DNA from: Rhodothermus sp.
GTDB taxonomy: Bacteria; Bacteroidota; Rhodothermia; Rhodothermales; Rhodothermaceae
Direction: 5' to 3'
Assembly (NCBI GenBank): GCA_030950375.1
Contig: JAUZRN010000046.1
Span: 1-47,841 of the forward strand
Length of the DNA stretch: 47,841 nt
Under the pieces are notes generated by a model, which saw only the letters and a list, made by a program, of their open reading frames with translations, made no database searches and had not been told where the DNA came from. Numbering within the stretch: the first letter of the stretch is position 1; each line of letters starts with the position of its first letter. This document shows positions 35,033 to 43,984 of the stretch, one piece after another. Made by a program: the position numbers and the translations under genes.

Positions 35033-36313
35033 TCAGTCCATATTTTCCACAATCGCCTGTCCGAACTCGCTGGTTCGGAGCAGCGTGGCGCCTTCCATGA
35101 GGCGGTGAAAGTCGTAGGTAACGCGCTTCTGGGCGATCGTTCGTTCGATCCCCCGGATAATCAGATCGGCTGCTTCGTGCCAGCCCATATAGCGGAGCAT
35201 CATTTCGCCCGAAAGAATCACCGAACTGGGGTTGACCTTATCCTGGCCGGCGTACTTGGGAGCCGTACCATGCGTGGCCTCGAAGACGGCATGTCCGGTT
35301 TCATAGTTGATATTGGCACCTGGTGCGATCCCAATACCGCCCACCTGGGCGGCCAGCGCATCGGAGATGTAGTCGCCGTTCAGGTTCATGGTGGCGATTA
35401 CGTCATATTCGGCCGGACGGGTCAGGATCTGCTGTAGAAACGCATCAGCAATGACATCTTTGATGACAATTTCTCGCCCGTTGTGCACCAACACGTGCCA
35501 GGGACCGCCGTCGAGCGGACGGGCGCCGAACTCCTCACGGGCCAGTTCATAACCCCACTCGCGAAAGGCCCCTTCTGTGAATTTCATGATGTTGCCCTTG
35601 TGTACGAGCGTGACACTTTTGCGGCCGCGCTCGATGGCATAGCGCAGGGCAGCGCGTACCAGCCGACGTGTCCCATCACGGGAGATCGGCTTGATGCCAA
35701 TGCCGCTGGTTTCTGGAAAGCGAATCTTTGTGATTCCTAGCTCCTCCTGAAGGAAGCGAATGAGCTTCTGGACTTCGGACGAGCCCGCCGGAAATTCAAT
35801 GCCCGCGTATACGTCTTCCGAGTTTTCTCGGAAGATCACCATGTCGACCAGCTCGGGATGCTTTACCGGCGAAGGAACGCCTGGAAAATAGCGTACGGGG
35901 CGCACGCAGGCGTACAGGTCGAGCTGCTGACGAAGCGCTACGTTCAGGGAGCGAATACCTCCTCCCACAGGAGTGGTCAGCGGTCCCTTGATGGCTACCA
36001 GGTAATAATCGATGGCTTTCAGCGTATCTTCGGGGAGCCAGGTGCCAAGCTGCCTGTGGGCTTTCTCCCCAGCAAAGACCTCAAACCAGACGATCCGACG
36101 GCGGCCACTATAGGCTTTTTCCACGGCAGCATCAAACACTAACTTGGCGGCCCGCCAGATGTCAGGGCCGGTGCCGTCTCCTTCAATGAAAGGAATGATC
36201 GGTTGGTCTGGCACCTCCAGCGCACCATCAGCGCGCTTTTGAATGCGTGCTCCTTCAGACGGAGGGGTCAGATGTTCAAACGCCGGCGCTTCTGCAGGTA
36301 TCGGTTGAGCCAT
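35033..36313 (-). CDS. icd: NADP-dependent isocitrate dehydrogenase
   Basis: TCA-cycle enzyme of 426 aa converting isocitrate to 2-oxoglutarate. The phosphorylatable-serine region is [23 protein letters not shown] with the Arg residues binding isocitrate. [18 protein letters not shown] and the metal-binding Asp of [26 protein letters not shown] are complete. [21 protein letters not shown] is the adenine-binding loop; the Lys and Tyr pattern is of the NADP type. Length and N-terminus match the long bacterial form. The region upstream, 36314-36412, should hold its promoter but shows no clear TTTG/TAnnTTTG pair. Confidence 0.95.
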   Translation of the reverse strand: MAQPIPAEAPAFEHLTPPSEGARIQKRADGALEVPDQPIIPFIEGDGTGPDIWRAAKLVFDAAVEKAYSGRRRIVWFEVFAGEKAHRQLGTWLPEDTLKAIDYYLVAIKGPLTTPVGGGIRSLNVALRQQLDLYACVRPVRYFPGVPSPVKHPELVDMVIFRENSEDVYAGIEFPAGSSEVQKLIRFLQEELGITKIRFPETSGIGIKPISRDGTRRLVRAALRYAIERGRKSVTLVHKGNIMKFTEGAFREWGYELAREEFGARPLDGGPWHVLVHNGREIVIKDVIADAFLQQILTRPAEYDVIATMNLNGDYISDALAAQVGGIGIAPGANINYETGHAVFEATHGTAPKYAGQDKVNPSSVILSGEMMLRYMGWHEAADLIIRGIERTIAQKRVTYDFHRLMEGATLLRTSEFGQAIVENMD

Positions 36314-36412
36314 GACGTCTGTGAGGCTGGGTTCCCGGGGAGTTCATGCTTAAGTTAACACAAACAGGTCCTTTTTATCTCATAAAAATAGCGAAAAACC
36401 CTGTCTGATCGG

Positions 36413-37789
36413 TTACGGCTGAGGAGGGCGCAACTCCTGCGCACGGATTGTATAGCGCCAGCGTTCCTGTCCCTGGGCATCATAGGCCGTAATAGTCAAT
36501 ACACGGTCGGTTCGGGGACCGGAGAAGGTGAGCAGGACCACATTGCGTTCCTGTAGGAGCGTTCCTTCGATACGTAAGGGATTGTCTTCGGTCAGGGTGG
36601 AAGGACCCGCTGTGAGGGGGGAGGCAGTGATCTCGTAAAGGGGATAAAAATTGTCGGGCTGGTAGCGCATCAGCTCGGTGTGATGGCGGTCGCCGCTGAG
36701 AAACACCACGCCCGCAATACGTCGGCGCACGATCTCCCGGAGCAGGCGCTCATAGTCTCTTGGGAAGAGGGCAGCTACCGACTCAAAGCGGGTGAACCGA
36801 TTGAGGATCTGATTGCCGTTGGCGATGATCTTAAACGGCGCGTCGCTGTAGGTGAGGGCATCGATGAGCCACTGGAGCTGGGCTTCACCCCACATGGTTT
36901 TGGTGGAGTCGTTCGGGGCGTCATTAGGGCTTCGATAGAAGCGATCGTCCAGCAGGAAAAAGTCTACGTCGCCCCAGGTGAACTGCGTAAAGACGCCCGG
37001 TGTGCCGGGCAGACCATAAGAGGGATTGGCCCAGTACTGTTGAAAAAGACGGAGCGCAATCCCTTTCAGCGTATAGCTTCGGTCCGCATTGTTGGGTCCA
37101 TAGTCATGGTCATCCCAGATGGCGTAGTGATGGGTCGTGGCCAGCAATTCCTGTAGCAGGGGATGGCTGCGGGTATGTGCATAGCGGTAAGACATCATAG
37201 GGGGACTGCCAAAGTCCGCCTCGCGCAGGTAGGTATTATCGCCCAGCCAGATCATGACATCGGGTTTAAGGCGCGTCAGGTGCGTAAGAATCTGAAAGTC
37301 GCCGCCGTAGGGACGGCCGGGGCGGTCGTAAGGGGCATCGTTTACATAGAAACAGGAGGCGGCTGCTACAGTGAATGTTGGGGGATCGGTGCGCCATTGC
37401 CAGAGCGGTTGGGTCTGAAAGCGCGGCTGGTAAGGAAGGGTCAGAATCGTGTCGTTCAGCACGACATCATAGACGTACCGACGCCCTGGCTCCAGGTAAG
37501 GGATGGAAATGTGCACCGTATAGTCGGTTTCCGGACCGGCAAAGTACGGTGGGGTGATGCGGGCACTGTCTTCGGGCTGGCCTTCTTCGCGGTAAAGGAG
37601 CTGTACCTGCGCAGGCGCCCGCGTTTGCAACCAGACCACCACCTCGCGCTGGGTGGCATAGCCGTTCATGGGACCCGAACGCAGCAACTCGGCCACAGGG
37701 AGGGTCTCGGCCAGGCGTGCAGGTACCTGGGCTGTGGCCGAAGCTGCCAGTAACAACAGGCCAATCCACCGACAGATTGTCGCTCGCAT
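36413..37789 (-). CDS. Secreted PhoD-like phosphatase
   Basis: Exported phosphodiesterase/phosphatase of 458 aa. A signal peptide (residues 1-20) is followed by an N-terminal beta-sandwich that carries the VHISIPYLEPGRRYVYDV strand motif. The metallophosphoesterase core follows: AAASCFYV, IWLGDNTYLREAD, IWDDHDYGPNNAD, FLLDDRFYR and GVVFLSGDRHHTELM. These supply the Asp, Asn and His ligands for the bimetal Fe/Ca site. It probably releases phosphate from phosphate diesters in the periplasm. The C-terminal domain is beta-rich. It lies just upstream of icd in the same direction and downstream of the beta-propeller gene. Confidence 0.88.
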   Translation of the reverse strand: MRATICRWIGLLLLAASATAQVPARLAETLPVAELLRSGPMNGYATQREVVVWLQTRAPAQVQLLYREEGQPEDSARITPPYFAGPETDYTVHISIPYLEPGRRYVYDVVLNDTILTLPYQPRFQTQPLWQWRTDPPTFTVAAASCFYVNDAPYDRPGRPYGGDFQILTHLTRLKPDVMIWLGDNTYLREADFGSPPMMSYRYAHTRSHPLLQELLATTHHYAIWDDHDYGPNNADRSYTLKGIALRLFQQYWANPSYGLPGTPGVFTQFTWGDVDFFLLDDRFYRSPNDAPNDSTKTMWGEAQLQWLIDALTYSDAPFKIIANGNQILNRFTRFESVAALFPRDYERLLREIVRRRIAGVVFLSGDRHHTELMRYQPDNFYPLYEITASPLTAGPSTLTEDNPLRIEGTLLQERNVVLLTFSGPRTDRVLTITAYDAQGQERWRYTIRAQELRPPQP

Positions 37790-37845
37790 TGTCTTTCGCT
37801 GGATTTGATGGTCAGACTCCCAGCAAAAGTACGAAAGCCAACAAT

Positions 37846-37871
37846 AAAAAACGGGGCATGCAACCGCCCCG
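37846..37871 (-). terminator. Intrinsic terminator after the beta-propeller gene
   Basis: On the minus strand CGGGGC and GCCCCG form a stem around an 8-nt loop, followed by TTTTTT. It lies 26 bp past the stop of the 37898-38977 gene and 57 bp before the PhoD-like start, so it ends the upstream transcript and insulates the PhoD-like gene. Confidence 0.75.
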
Positions 37872-37897
37872 CTTCGGCCTTTCCAGCTCCCTGCGCC

Positions 37898-38977
37898 TCA
37901 TTCAAGGTAGAAGCGTAGCGGCGTGAGCTGGTGGATCGGCTCGGTTTCGCGCTGTCCGTAGAAATAGAACGTTGCCGTTTCAGGATCCCACCCGACCAGG
38001 CCAATCAGCTTATGTTTCAGGATAAAGTCGGCGCCGAACTGCACATGGCCGATCTGCTGCATGGACTGAGGATCCACCAGCACAAAGTGCATTTTGCGTT
38101 TTTTCTGCTGGCGCCAGCTGATCGTGACCCGTGTCCCTTCGACAGTGGGGTCATAGGGCCCGGTTTCAAGAATGACCATCAGGCCGAGCCGGGTGCGCCA
38201 GACACCCCGATTGATGGACTGGGTAAAGACGTACGGTGCCACCTCGGGTGCATAGGGCGCCGGTCCGCCCTTGTAGGGCGCTACGGAAAACTCCGGCACC
38301 TTCAAGGGAAAAGTTTCAATCTCGAAGGTGCGTACATCCAGACGCGCAATGGCTGCTTCCGCCGGGGGCGCAAAGTAGACCCAGGGACCTTGAGCGGCTA
38401 AATGGAGGGTGTTGTCCCAAATTGAGAGCACCGCGTTTTCGTAGGCCCATTTGCCTACCGAGCGAACATACATGTTGCGGTCCAGATCAAAGAGGCTGAG
38501 AAAGTTCTCTTCACGGAGATTGTGGGTAAATACCACAAGATTGTAATCAGGAAGCCATTCGAAATCGTGTGCATTCAGGGAAAAGCCGGTGATAGTTCGC
38601 AATAAACGTCGAGAGGAAGCATGGAACACTTGAAACTTCAGAGCTCCCGTATCCCATATCCATACGGTATCTTGATACTCCCGTAGATTTTCGGGCTGTC
38701 TGAATTCTCCAGGTCCTTCACCACTCCTTCCTAAAATGTGTACTGGTTGACCGCGAAGATCAAACAGAAAAATAGTATCTGGAGATTTTGTAGATACCCA
38801 CAGAAGTGTGTCTATAAGTGTAACGTCATTTATTGCTCGGAAGTAAAAACCAGGGCGCTCTTGCAGCAAAATAGGTTGCTCGACGACAAAATGCAGACGC
38901 TCTTGCTGCTGGGCTCGAGCTGAAAAGCCCGAATCCAGCAACAAGAGCGTCATTGCTGATATGGTTATGTAGCGCAT
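37898..38977 (-). CDS. Six-bladed beta-propeller protein
   Basis: Exported protein of 359 aa with signal peptide (residues 1-22, ending SARAQ). Six-bladed NHL-like repeats follow: INDVTLIDTLLWVSTKSPDTIFLFDLRGQPV, then the hallmark LGRSGEGPGEFRQPENL at about 83-99. It is the same family as the lipoprotein at 5564-6694. The function is unknown. The start ATG lies 13 nt after the stop of a small cysteine-rich protein gene, so both are on one transcript ending in the terminator at 37846. The 5' half (38600-38980) is visibly richer in A+T than the surrounding sequence. Confidence 0.78.
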   Translation of the reverse strand: MRYITISAMTLLLLDSGFSARAQQQERLHFVVEQPILLQERPGFYFRAINDVTLIDTLLWVSTKSPDTIFLFDLRGQPVHILGRSGEGPGEFRQPENLREYQDTVWIWDTGALKFQVFHASSRRLLRTITGFSLNAHDFEWLPDYNLVVFTHNLREENFLSLFDLDRNMYVRSVGKWAYENAVLSIWDNTLHLAAQGPWVYFAPPAEAAIARLDVRTFEIETFPLKVPEFSVAPYKGGPAPYAPEVAPYVFTQSINRGVWRTRLGLMVILETGPYDPTVEGTRVTISWRQQKKRKMHFVLVDPQSMQQIGHVQFGADFILKHKLIGLVGWDPETATFYFYGQRETEPIHQLTPLRFYLE

Positions 38978-38990
38978 CTGATCTGTTTGA

Positions 38991-39278
38991 TTATTCTGGT
39001 TTCATGTTTTTAAGAAAAGACAACAGTCCCTGTGCAATACTGATCGGATCACATTTGTAGTCGCCTCCTGTTTGGCACGTTGCCTCGAGTTCAATATTGT
39101 CCAGTTTCAAAACGCCTTTATACGTGACCGTCCAGATGCTACAATCCAGTCTTGGAATGCCGTCGCTGCAGTCTTCGGCCAGCAGGGCGCACAGGGGTTG
39201 CTCGACAGAGACGCCCAGCATCGATTTTTCTGCCGGCTGTCCGCCGCCCAGAAGAAACGGCAGCAGACCAAGAAGCAT
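38991..39278 (-). CDS. Small cysteine-rich exported peptide
   Basis: Protein of 95 aa. The ATG at 39278 has an AAAGG site 5 nt away; a TTG at 39362 would also be open. A hydrophobic start (MLLGLLPFLLGG) is followed by a short spacer, SMLGVSVEQPLCALLAEDC, and a tail with five cysteines in all (LCA, DCS, DCS, TCQ, KCD). The VSVEQPLCALLAE stretch is reminiscent of the NVEALA motif of small Bacteroidota peptides, which often sit beside beta-propeller genes as here, but the match is weak. It is likely exported; function is unknown. Confidence 0.55.
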   Translation of the reverse strand: MLLGLLPFLLGGGQPAEKSMLGVSVEQPLCALLAEDCSDGIPRLDCSIWTVTYKGVLKLDNIELEATCQTGGDYKCDPISIAQGLLSFLKNMKPE

Positions 39279-39429
39279 CCAGCCTTTTATGGCGTAGACC
39301 TGGTTTTGTTGAACGGAAACGCTCGGGAAACGCGCTGGAGAACGGCCGTTCTCTGTCGACAACGGAATGCTAAAAAAAAAGCCGCTTTGTCAAGATGATC
39401 CTGCGCCGTTTTCCTGTTTTGCCATTTCT

Positions 39430-40182
39430 TTAAAGTCGGCCAAGCAAGGCGCGCAGGCGGAGCTCCCAGACCTTCCAGGCTGCTTCCCAGACGATTGCCT
39501 TACTCATCTTGGAAGAGCCTTCCTGACGGTCGGTGAAGATAATAGGTACCTCCAGCAGGCGGAAGCCTTTGCGCCAGGCGCGGTACTTCATTTCGATCTG
39601 GAACGAATAGCCATTGGAGCGGATGCGGTCTAGATCGATCGCTTCGAGCACGCGTCGATGGTAGCATTTGAAGCCTGAGGTAACATCTAAGATAGGGATG
39701 CAAGTGATCAACCGGGTGTACAGGCCGGCGAAGTAAGAGAGGATCAGGCGGGAAAGCGGCCAGTTGATGATGCGGATGCCCCCAATATAGCGGGAGCCGA
39801 TCACCAGATCTGCTTCGTTACGTCGCAGAGGGTCAAGCAACCGCGGCAGGTCCTCCGGGTCATGCGACAGGTCGGCATCCATTTCAGCCAGATAGGTGTA
39901 GCCTCGTTCCAGGCCGAATCGAAATCCTGTCAGGTAGGCCGAGCCCAGGCCCAGTTTGCCGGTGCGCTCAATGAGAAAGAGCCGGTCTGGATAACGGGCC
40001 TGCAGAGCAGCCACGCGTGCAGCTGTACCATCGGGCGACGCGTCGTCTACGACCAGGACAGAAACCTGACACGGAAGTTCCAGCACCTGTGGAAGCAGCC
40101 GCTCCACATTTTGCGCCTCGTTATAAGTTGGGATAATAACGAGCGTGTCCGAGGCGTGGTGAGATATGGACGATGCGGCCAC
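39430..40182 (-). CDS. Polyprenol-phosphate mannosyltransferase-like glycosyltransferase
   Basis: GT-A family 2 glycosyltransferase of 250 aa related to dolichol-phosphate mannose synthase. VIIPTYNEAQNVERLLP and VLVVDDASPDGTAARV form the nucleotide-sugar site; EMDADLSHDPEDLPRLL holds the metal-binding DxD-like motif. It would transfer mannose or glucose to undecaprenyl phosphate for cell-envelope glycans or protein glycosylation. There is no C-terminal membrane domain, as in the soluble Dpm1 type. The start is a GTG at 40182; no better codon is near. It is divergent from the pdh operon. Confidence 0.88.
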   Translation of the reverse strand: MAASSISHHASDTLVIIPTYNEAQNVERLLPQVLELPCQVSVLVVDDASPDGTAARVAALQARYPDRLFLIERTGKLGLGSAYLTGFRFGLERGYTYLAEMDADLSHDPEDLPRLLDPLRRNEADLVIGSRYIGGIRIINWPLSRLILSYFAGLYTRLITCIPILDVTSGFKCYHRRVLEAIDLDRIRSNGYSFQIEMKYRAWRKGFRLLEVPIIFTDRQEGSSKMSKAIVWEAAWKVWELRLRALLGRL

Positions 40183-40318
40183 CGCTTGACACCTGTTGCA
40201 ACCGTCGATGAAAAAAGCGACCTCTTAAACTACGACGGGCACAAAAAAGACCCAAGTACATTTCTTTTCACAGGCATCTTAAGAAAAAGCAAGCATACAT
40301 GTGGGCGCTCACAACGGC

Positions 40319-40347
40319 TTTTGTTGTATCTTTAAAAGCTACCTTTG
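40319..40347 (+). promoter_or_regulatory. Candidate promoter of pdhABC
   Basis: TTTTG at 40319-40323 and TACCTTTG at 40340-40347, separated by 16 nt, match the Bacteroidota consensus (TTTG, then TAnnTTTG). The start of pdhA is 55 bp further on. The same TACCTTTG box stands before the DoxX gene. Confidence 0.6.
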
Positions 40348-40401
40348 TCGACAGTTTGCCATCGGTTGCAAAATGGGCTTTCTATTTTAATCACGAACAA
40401 C

Positions 40402-41553
40402 ATGGTTGCTATGGCCAGCAAGACCAGAAAAAAGCGACAGGGGACCGCCGTAGATCAGGCGGCCGGCCAGCCCAATGGATTGGCCCTGCAGTTACAGGTG
40501 CCTGCTCAGCCCATTCATTTTGAGCAGACCTTTGAAACCTATCCGGCCGGTGCTTACACGCATGAGGAGCTTGGACTGAGCCGGGAGGATCTCCTGGCTA
40601 TTTACCGCAATATGCTGCTGCAGCGGCGTTTTGAGGAGCGAGCGGCCCAGATGTACGGAAAACAGAAGATCGCCGGATTCCTCCATTTGTATATCGGAGA
40701 AGAGGCAGTATCGACCGGATCCGCCTGGTCGATCAAGATTGGCCACGATTCGGTGATTACAGCCTATCGAGATCATGGCATTGCCCTGGCGTTAGGCATG
40801 ACGGCCAACGAGTGCATGGCTGAACTGTTTGGCAAGATTGATGGCTGCTCGCGCGGCAAAGGCGGCTCCATGCACTTTTTCAAGGCGGAAAAGAAATTTT
40901 TTGGAGGGCATGGTATTGTCGGCGGACATGTGGCGTTGGGGGTTGGGATTGCATTCGCCCACAAGTACCGAGAAGATGGGGGCGTGTGCCTGACTTTCTT
41001 TGGCGATGGGGCCATGGGGCAGGGCACCGTCCACGAATCGATGAACCTGGCCGCTCTTTACAGGTTGCCTATTGTCTTTATCATCGAAAACAACCAGTAT
41101 GCGATGGGAACGGCTGTGTGGCGCGCCTTTGCGAATACGGAATTCTACCGCTATGCGGCCAACTACAATATGCCGGGGGCGCTGGTTGACGGCATGGATG
41201 TATTCAGCGTAATCAAAGCGGTGCGTAAGTACGTAGCGCTGGCGCGAGAGTATCAGCCGTCCGTTCTGGAGATCCGCACTTATCGCTACCGCGGGCATTC
41301 GATGAGTGACCCGGCCAAGTACCGCACGAAGGAGGAGCTGGAGGCCAAGAAGAAAGAAGACCCGATCATTCGGCTCAAGGGCTATCTGCTCCAGCATGGC
41401 CTGTCGACGAATGAGGAGCTGGATGCCATTGATGCGGAGGTGAAGAAGGAGGTGCAGGCGTCCGTGGAGTTTTCCGAAAAGAGTCCGTATCCGCCGCTGG
41501 CGTCCATCTACGAGGACGTCTACGTTCAGTCAGATTATCCTTTTCTGGCCTGA
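40402..41553 (+). CDS. pdhA: Pyruvate dehydrogenase E1 component, alpha subunit
   Basis: TPP-dependent decarboxylase subunit, 383 aa, forming an alpha2-beta2 E1 with the next gene product. The TPP/Mg motif runs from FGDGAMGQGTVHESMN to FIIENNQYAMGT. The phosphorylation-loop region TYRYRGHSMSDPAKYR is conserved. The N-terminal 35 residues are basic then variable. The start is ATG 40402; an ATG nine bases later is equally possible. Substrate could also be a branched-chain 2-oxo acid, but the E1 sequence (HESMNLAALYRLPIVF) and the E2 partner fit pyruvate. First gene of the operon. Confidence 0.92.
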   Translation: MVAMASKTRKKRQGTAVDQAAGQPNGLALQLQVPAQPIHFEQTFETYPAGAYTHEELGLSREDLLAIYRNMLLQRRFEERAAQMYGKQKIAGFLHLYIGEEAVSTGSAWSIKIGHDSVITAYRDHGIALALGMTANECMAELFGKIDGCSRGKGGSMHFFKAEKKFFGGHGIVGGHVALGVGIAFAHKYREDGGVCLTFFGDGAMGQGTVHESMNLAALYRLPIVFIIENNQYAMGTAVWRAFANTEFYRYAANYNMPGALVDGMDVFSVIKAVRKYVALAREYQPSVLEIRTYRYRGHSMSDPAKYRTKEELEAKKKEDPIIRLKGYLLQHGLSTNEELDAIDAEVKKEVQASVEFSEKSPYPPLASIYEDVYVQSDYPFLA

Positions 41554-41591
41554 TCAGGGAGTTCCTTAGAACCTAACCGAGACGATAGACC

Positions 41592-42575
41592 ATGGCCATC
41601 ATGCAGTTTCGGGAGGCCATTCGGGCCGCCATGATTGAAGAAATGGAGCGCGATGAGCGCGTCTTTCTCATTGGTGAGGAAGTCGGGCAATACGATGGGG
41701 CTTACAAGGTGAGCGAAGGGATGTTGAAGCGTTTCGGTCCTAAACGCGTGATCGATACGCCAATCAGCGAGGCTGGCTTTGCCGGACTGGGTATCGGGGC
41801 CGCACTGAACGGCCTGCGTCCGATTGTAGAATTCATGACCTTTAATTTTTCCTTTGTAGCCTTTGACCAGCTCGTCAACAATGCGGCCAAGATCCGCTAC
41901 ATGTCGGGCGGTCAGTTTAAGATCCCGATCGTTTTTCGCGGCCCCAACGGTGCGGCGGGCCAGCTGGCGGCGACGCACAGCACCTCGACCGAGTCGATCT
42001 ATTCGTACTTCCCGGGGTTGAAAGTAGTCGCTCCTTCTAACCCGGATGATGCGAAAGGATTGTTGAAGTCGGCTATCCGGGACGACGATCCGGTGATTTT
42101 TCTGGAAAGCGAGCTGATGTACAGTATGCGGGGAGAGGTCAACGAAGATCCCGAATATCTTATCCCGCTTGGCAAGGCACGGATTGCCCGCGAAGGGGAA
42201 GATGTGACGATCGTAGCGCATTCGAAGAGTTACTGGATTGCCATGGAAGTGGCCGATCGCCTGGCTGCAGAAGGCTATAGTGCTGAAGTGATCGATCCGC
42301 GAACGATTCGGCCCTTCGACTTTGATACCGTTGTACAATCCATCAAGAAGACGAACCGCTGTGTGATCATTGATGAGAGCAACCCGTTTGCCAGCGTTTC
42401 GTCTGAAGTGGCCTTTCAGATTCAGCAGCGGGCTTTTGACTACCTGGATGCGCCTGTGTTGCGTGTGACGGCCAAAGATACGCCGGCACCTTATGCCAAG
42501 AACCTGATCGAATACTACATGCCCAGCGCCGACGCGGCTTACGAAGCCTGTAAGCAGGTCATGTACGTGGACTGA
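41592..42575 (+). CDS. pdhB: Pyruvate dehydrogenase E1 component, beta subunit
   Basis: Beta subunit of the TPP-dependent E1, 327 aa, of normal length. MQFREAIRAAMIEEMERDERVFLIGEEVG, ISEAGFAGLGIGAA and RGPNGAAGQLAATHSTSTES are characteristic, the last being the potassium/active-site loop with its His. DPRTIRPFD in the C-terminal domain is also typical. It lies 38 bp after pdhA and 30 bp before the E2 gene. It is encoded separately from E1 alpha, the Gram-positive/mitochondrial arrangement, not the fused homodimeric E1 of enteric bacteria. Confidence 0.94.
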   Translation: MAIMQFREAIRAAMIEEMERDERVFLIGEEVGQYDGAYKVSEGMLKRFGPKRVIDTPISEAGFAGLGIGAALNGLRPIVEFMTFNFSFVAFDQLVNNAAKIRYMSGGQFKIPIVFRGPNGAAGQLAATHSTSTESIYSYFPGLKVVAPSNPDDAKGLLKSAIRDDDPVIFLESELMYSMRGEVNEDPEYLIPLGKARIAREGEDVTIVAHSKSYWIAMEVADRLAAEGYSAEVIDPRTIRPFDFDTVVQSIKKTNRCVIIDESNPFASVSSEVAFQIQQRAFDYLDAPVLRVTAKDTPAPYAKNLIEYYMPSADAAYEACKQVMYVD

Positions 42576-42605
42576 TTCCTCCGCAACCAAGCCAACGAAA
42601 TAGCA

Positions 42606-43916
42606 ATGGCGATTCCTGTTGAAATGCCCAAAATGAGCGACACGATGGAGGAGGGGGTGTTGGTGGCATGGCTGGTAGAAGAGGGACAACGTGTGTCGGC
42701 GGGGGATGTGATCGCTCAGGTAGAGACAGACAAGGCAACCATGGACCTCGAAGTATATGACGATGGGGTCCTGCTGAAAAAGGTTGTACAGGAAGGCGAA
42801 TCCGTTCCCATTGGTGGGCTGATTGCCGTCCTGGGCGAAGAAGGCGAAGATATTTCCGAGATTCTGGCACGATACAGCGGTAAGCAGGAGGCAGCGGCTG
42901 AGCGAGAGCTGTCGGAGACGACGCCGGCTGAAACCACAGCGCCGCAGGCCAAGCCAGCCCAGGCCGGTGATGGTGCACCGGTACCGGCGGTGACCGCAGA
43001 GGATGGTGCCGAGACACGTATCAAGGCATCGCCTCTGGCACGCAAGCTGGCCAAAGAGTACGGGTTGGATCTGCGAACCATTCAGGGGACAGGGCCGGAA
43101 GGGCGCATCGTACGTCGCGATATCGAAGCAGCCCTGGCGCGTCAACGTCCGCCTGTCGAGGTGCCCGCTCCGACACCCGAGGCGCCACCGGCCCCGACGC
43201 CGGCTGCAGCGGTCGAATTGCCCTATGAGGTAGTGCCCATCACGCCCATGCGGCGTACAATCGCCCGGCGGCTGGCGCAGAGCAAGTTCACGGCGCCGCA
43301 TTTCTATCTAACCGTCGACGTAGATGTCGAAAAGGCTGTCGCTTTTCGCCAGCAGCTCAACGAGCTGGCTGAGGCGCAGGGACGTCCCAGGATTTCGTTC
43401 AACGATCTGATTACCAAGGCCTGTGCACTGGCACTACGCCAGCATCCCGAAATCAACGCATCCTATCTGGAACAGGAAGGCGAAATTCGACGCTGGAAAG
43501 AGATTCATATCGGTATTGCGGTGGCGCTGGAAGACGGACTGGTGACGCCAGTCATCCGCCATGCCGATCAGAAGGGGCTGGGGCAGATTGCCGAAGAAAC
43601 CCGGGCGCTGGCCGAAAAAGCACGTCAGCGCACGCTGCAGCTGCAGGAGATGGAAGGCGCTACCTTTACCACAAGCAACCTGGGAATGTACGGCATCGAA
43701 GAGTTTACGGCCATCATCAATCCGCCCAATGCCTGTATCCTGGCCATTGGGGCCATCCGCGAGGTGCCTGTGGTGAAAAATGGAATGATCGTACCCGGCA
43801 GACGCATGCGGCTGACGCTCTCGTGCGACCATCGAGTTGTCGACGGCGCCACCGGGGCTCGCTTTCTTAAGACGGTGCAACAGTATCTGGAAGAGCCGCT
43901 GAACCTGCTGCTTTAG
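42606..43916 (+). CDS. pdhC: Dihydrolipoamide acetyltransferase (E2)
   Basis: Core subunit of the pyruvate dehydrogenase complex, 436 aa. One lipoyl domain (1-80) has the lipoylated lysine Lys43 in ETDKAT. A Pro/Ala/Glu-rich linker (about 95-137) is followed by a peripheral-subunit-binding domain (about 139-177, SPLARKLAKEYGLDL) and a second Ala/Pro linker. The catalytic domain starts at about 205 and ends with His409 and Asp413 in DHRVVDG. E3 (dihydrolipoamide dehydrogenase) is not encoded here and must come from elsewhere. A strong terminator follows the stop codon. Confidence 0.94.
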   Translation: MAIPVEMPKMSDTMEEGVLVAWLVEEGQRVSAGDVIAQVETDKATMDLEVYDDGVLLKKVVQEGESVPIGGLIAVLGEEGEDISEILARYSGKQEAAAERELSETTPAETTAPQAKPAQAGDGAPVPAVTAEDGAETRIKASPLARKLAKEYGLDLRTIQGTGPEGRIVRRDIEAALARQRPPVEVPAPTPEAPPAPTPAAAVELPYEVVPITPMRRTIARRLAQSKFTAPHFYLTVDVDVEKAVAFRQQLNELAEAQGRPRISFNDLITKACALALRQHPEINASYLEQEGEIRRWKEIHIGIAVALEDGLVTPVIRHADQKGLGQIAEETRALAEKARQRTLQLQEMEGATFTTSNLGMYGIEEFTAIINPPNACILAIGAIREVPVVKNGMIVPGRRMRLTLSCDHRVVDGATGARFLKTVQQYLEEPLNLLL

Positions 43917-43946
43917 CGGGCACCTGGACATGTGACGGTGCGTTTA

Positions 43947-43979
43947 GGGCGGGCGGTCTACAGACCGTCCGCCCGTTTT
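43947..43979 (+). terminator. Intrinsic terminator of the pdhABC operon
   Basis: GGGCGG-GCGGTCT pairs with AGACCGT-CCGCCC around a 2-4 nt loop and runs into GTTTTG. It sits 30 bp after the pdhC stop and only 5 bp before the start codon of the next gene, so that gene's own mRNA would need to start inside or after the hairpin, or rely on read-through. Confidence 0.8.
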
Positions 43980-43984
43980 GGATC

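Noticed and set aside
37846-37871. Small RNA gene at the hairpin
   Set aside because: The stem followed by T residues on the minus strand fits a simple terminator of the beta-propeller gene better.
41535-43301. 588-codon ORF antisense to pdhB and pdhC
   Set aside because: It lies opposite genes with complete active-site motifs; its Arg/His-rich translation is the usual mirror of GC-rich codons.
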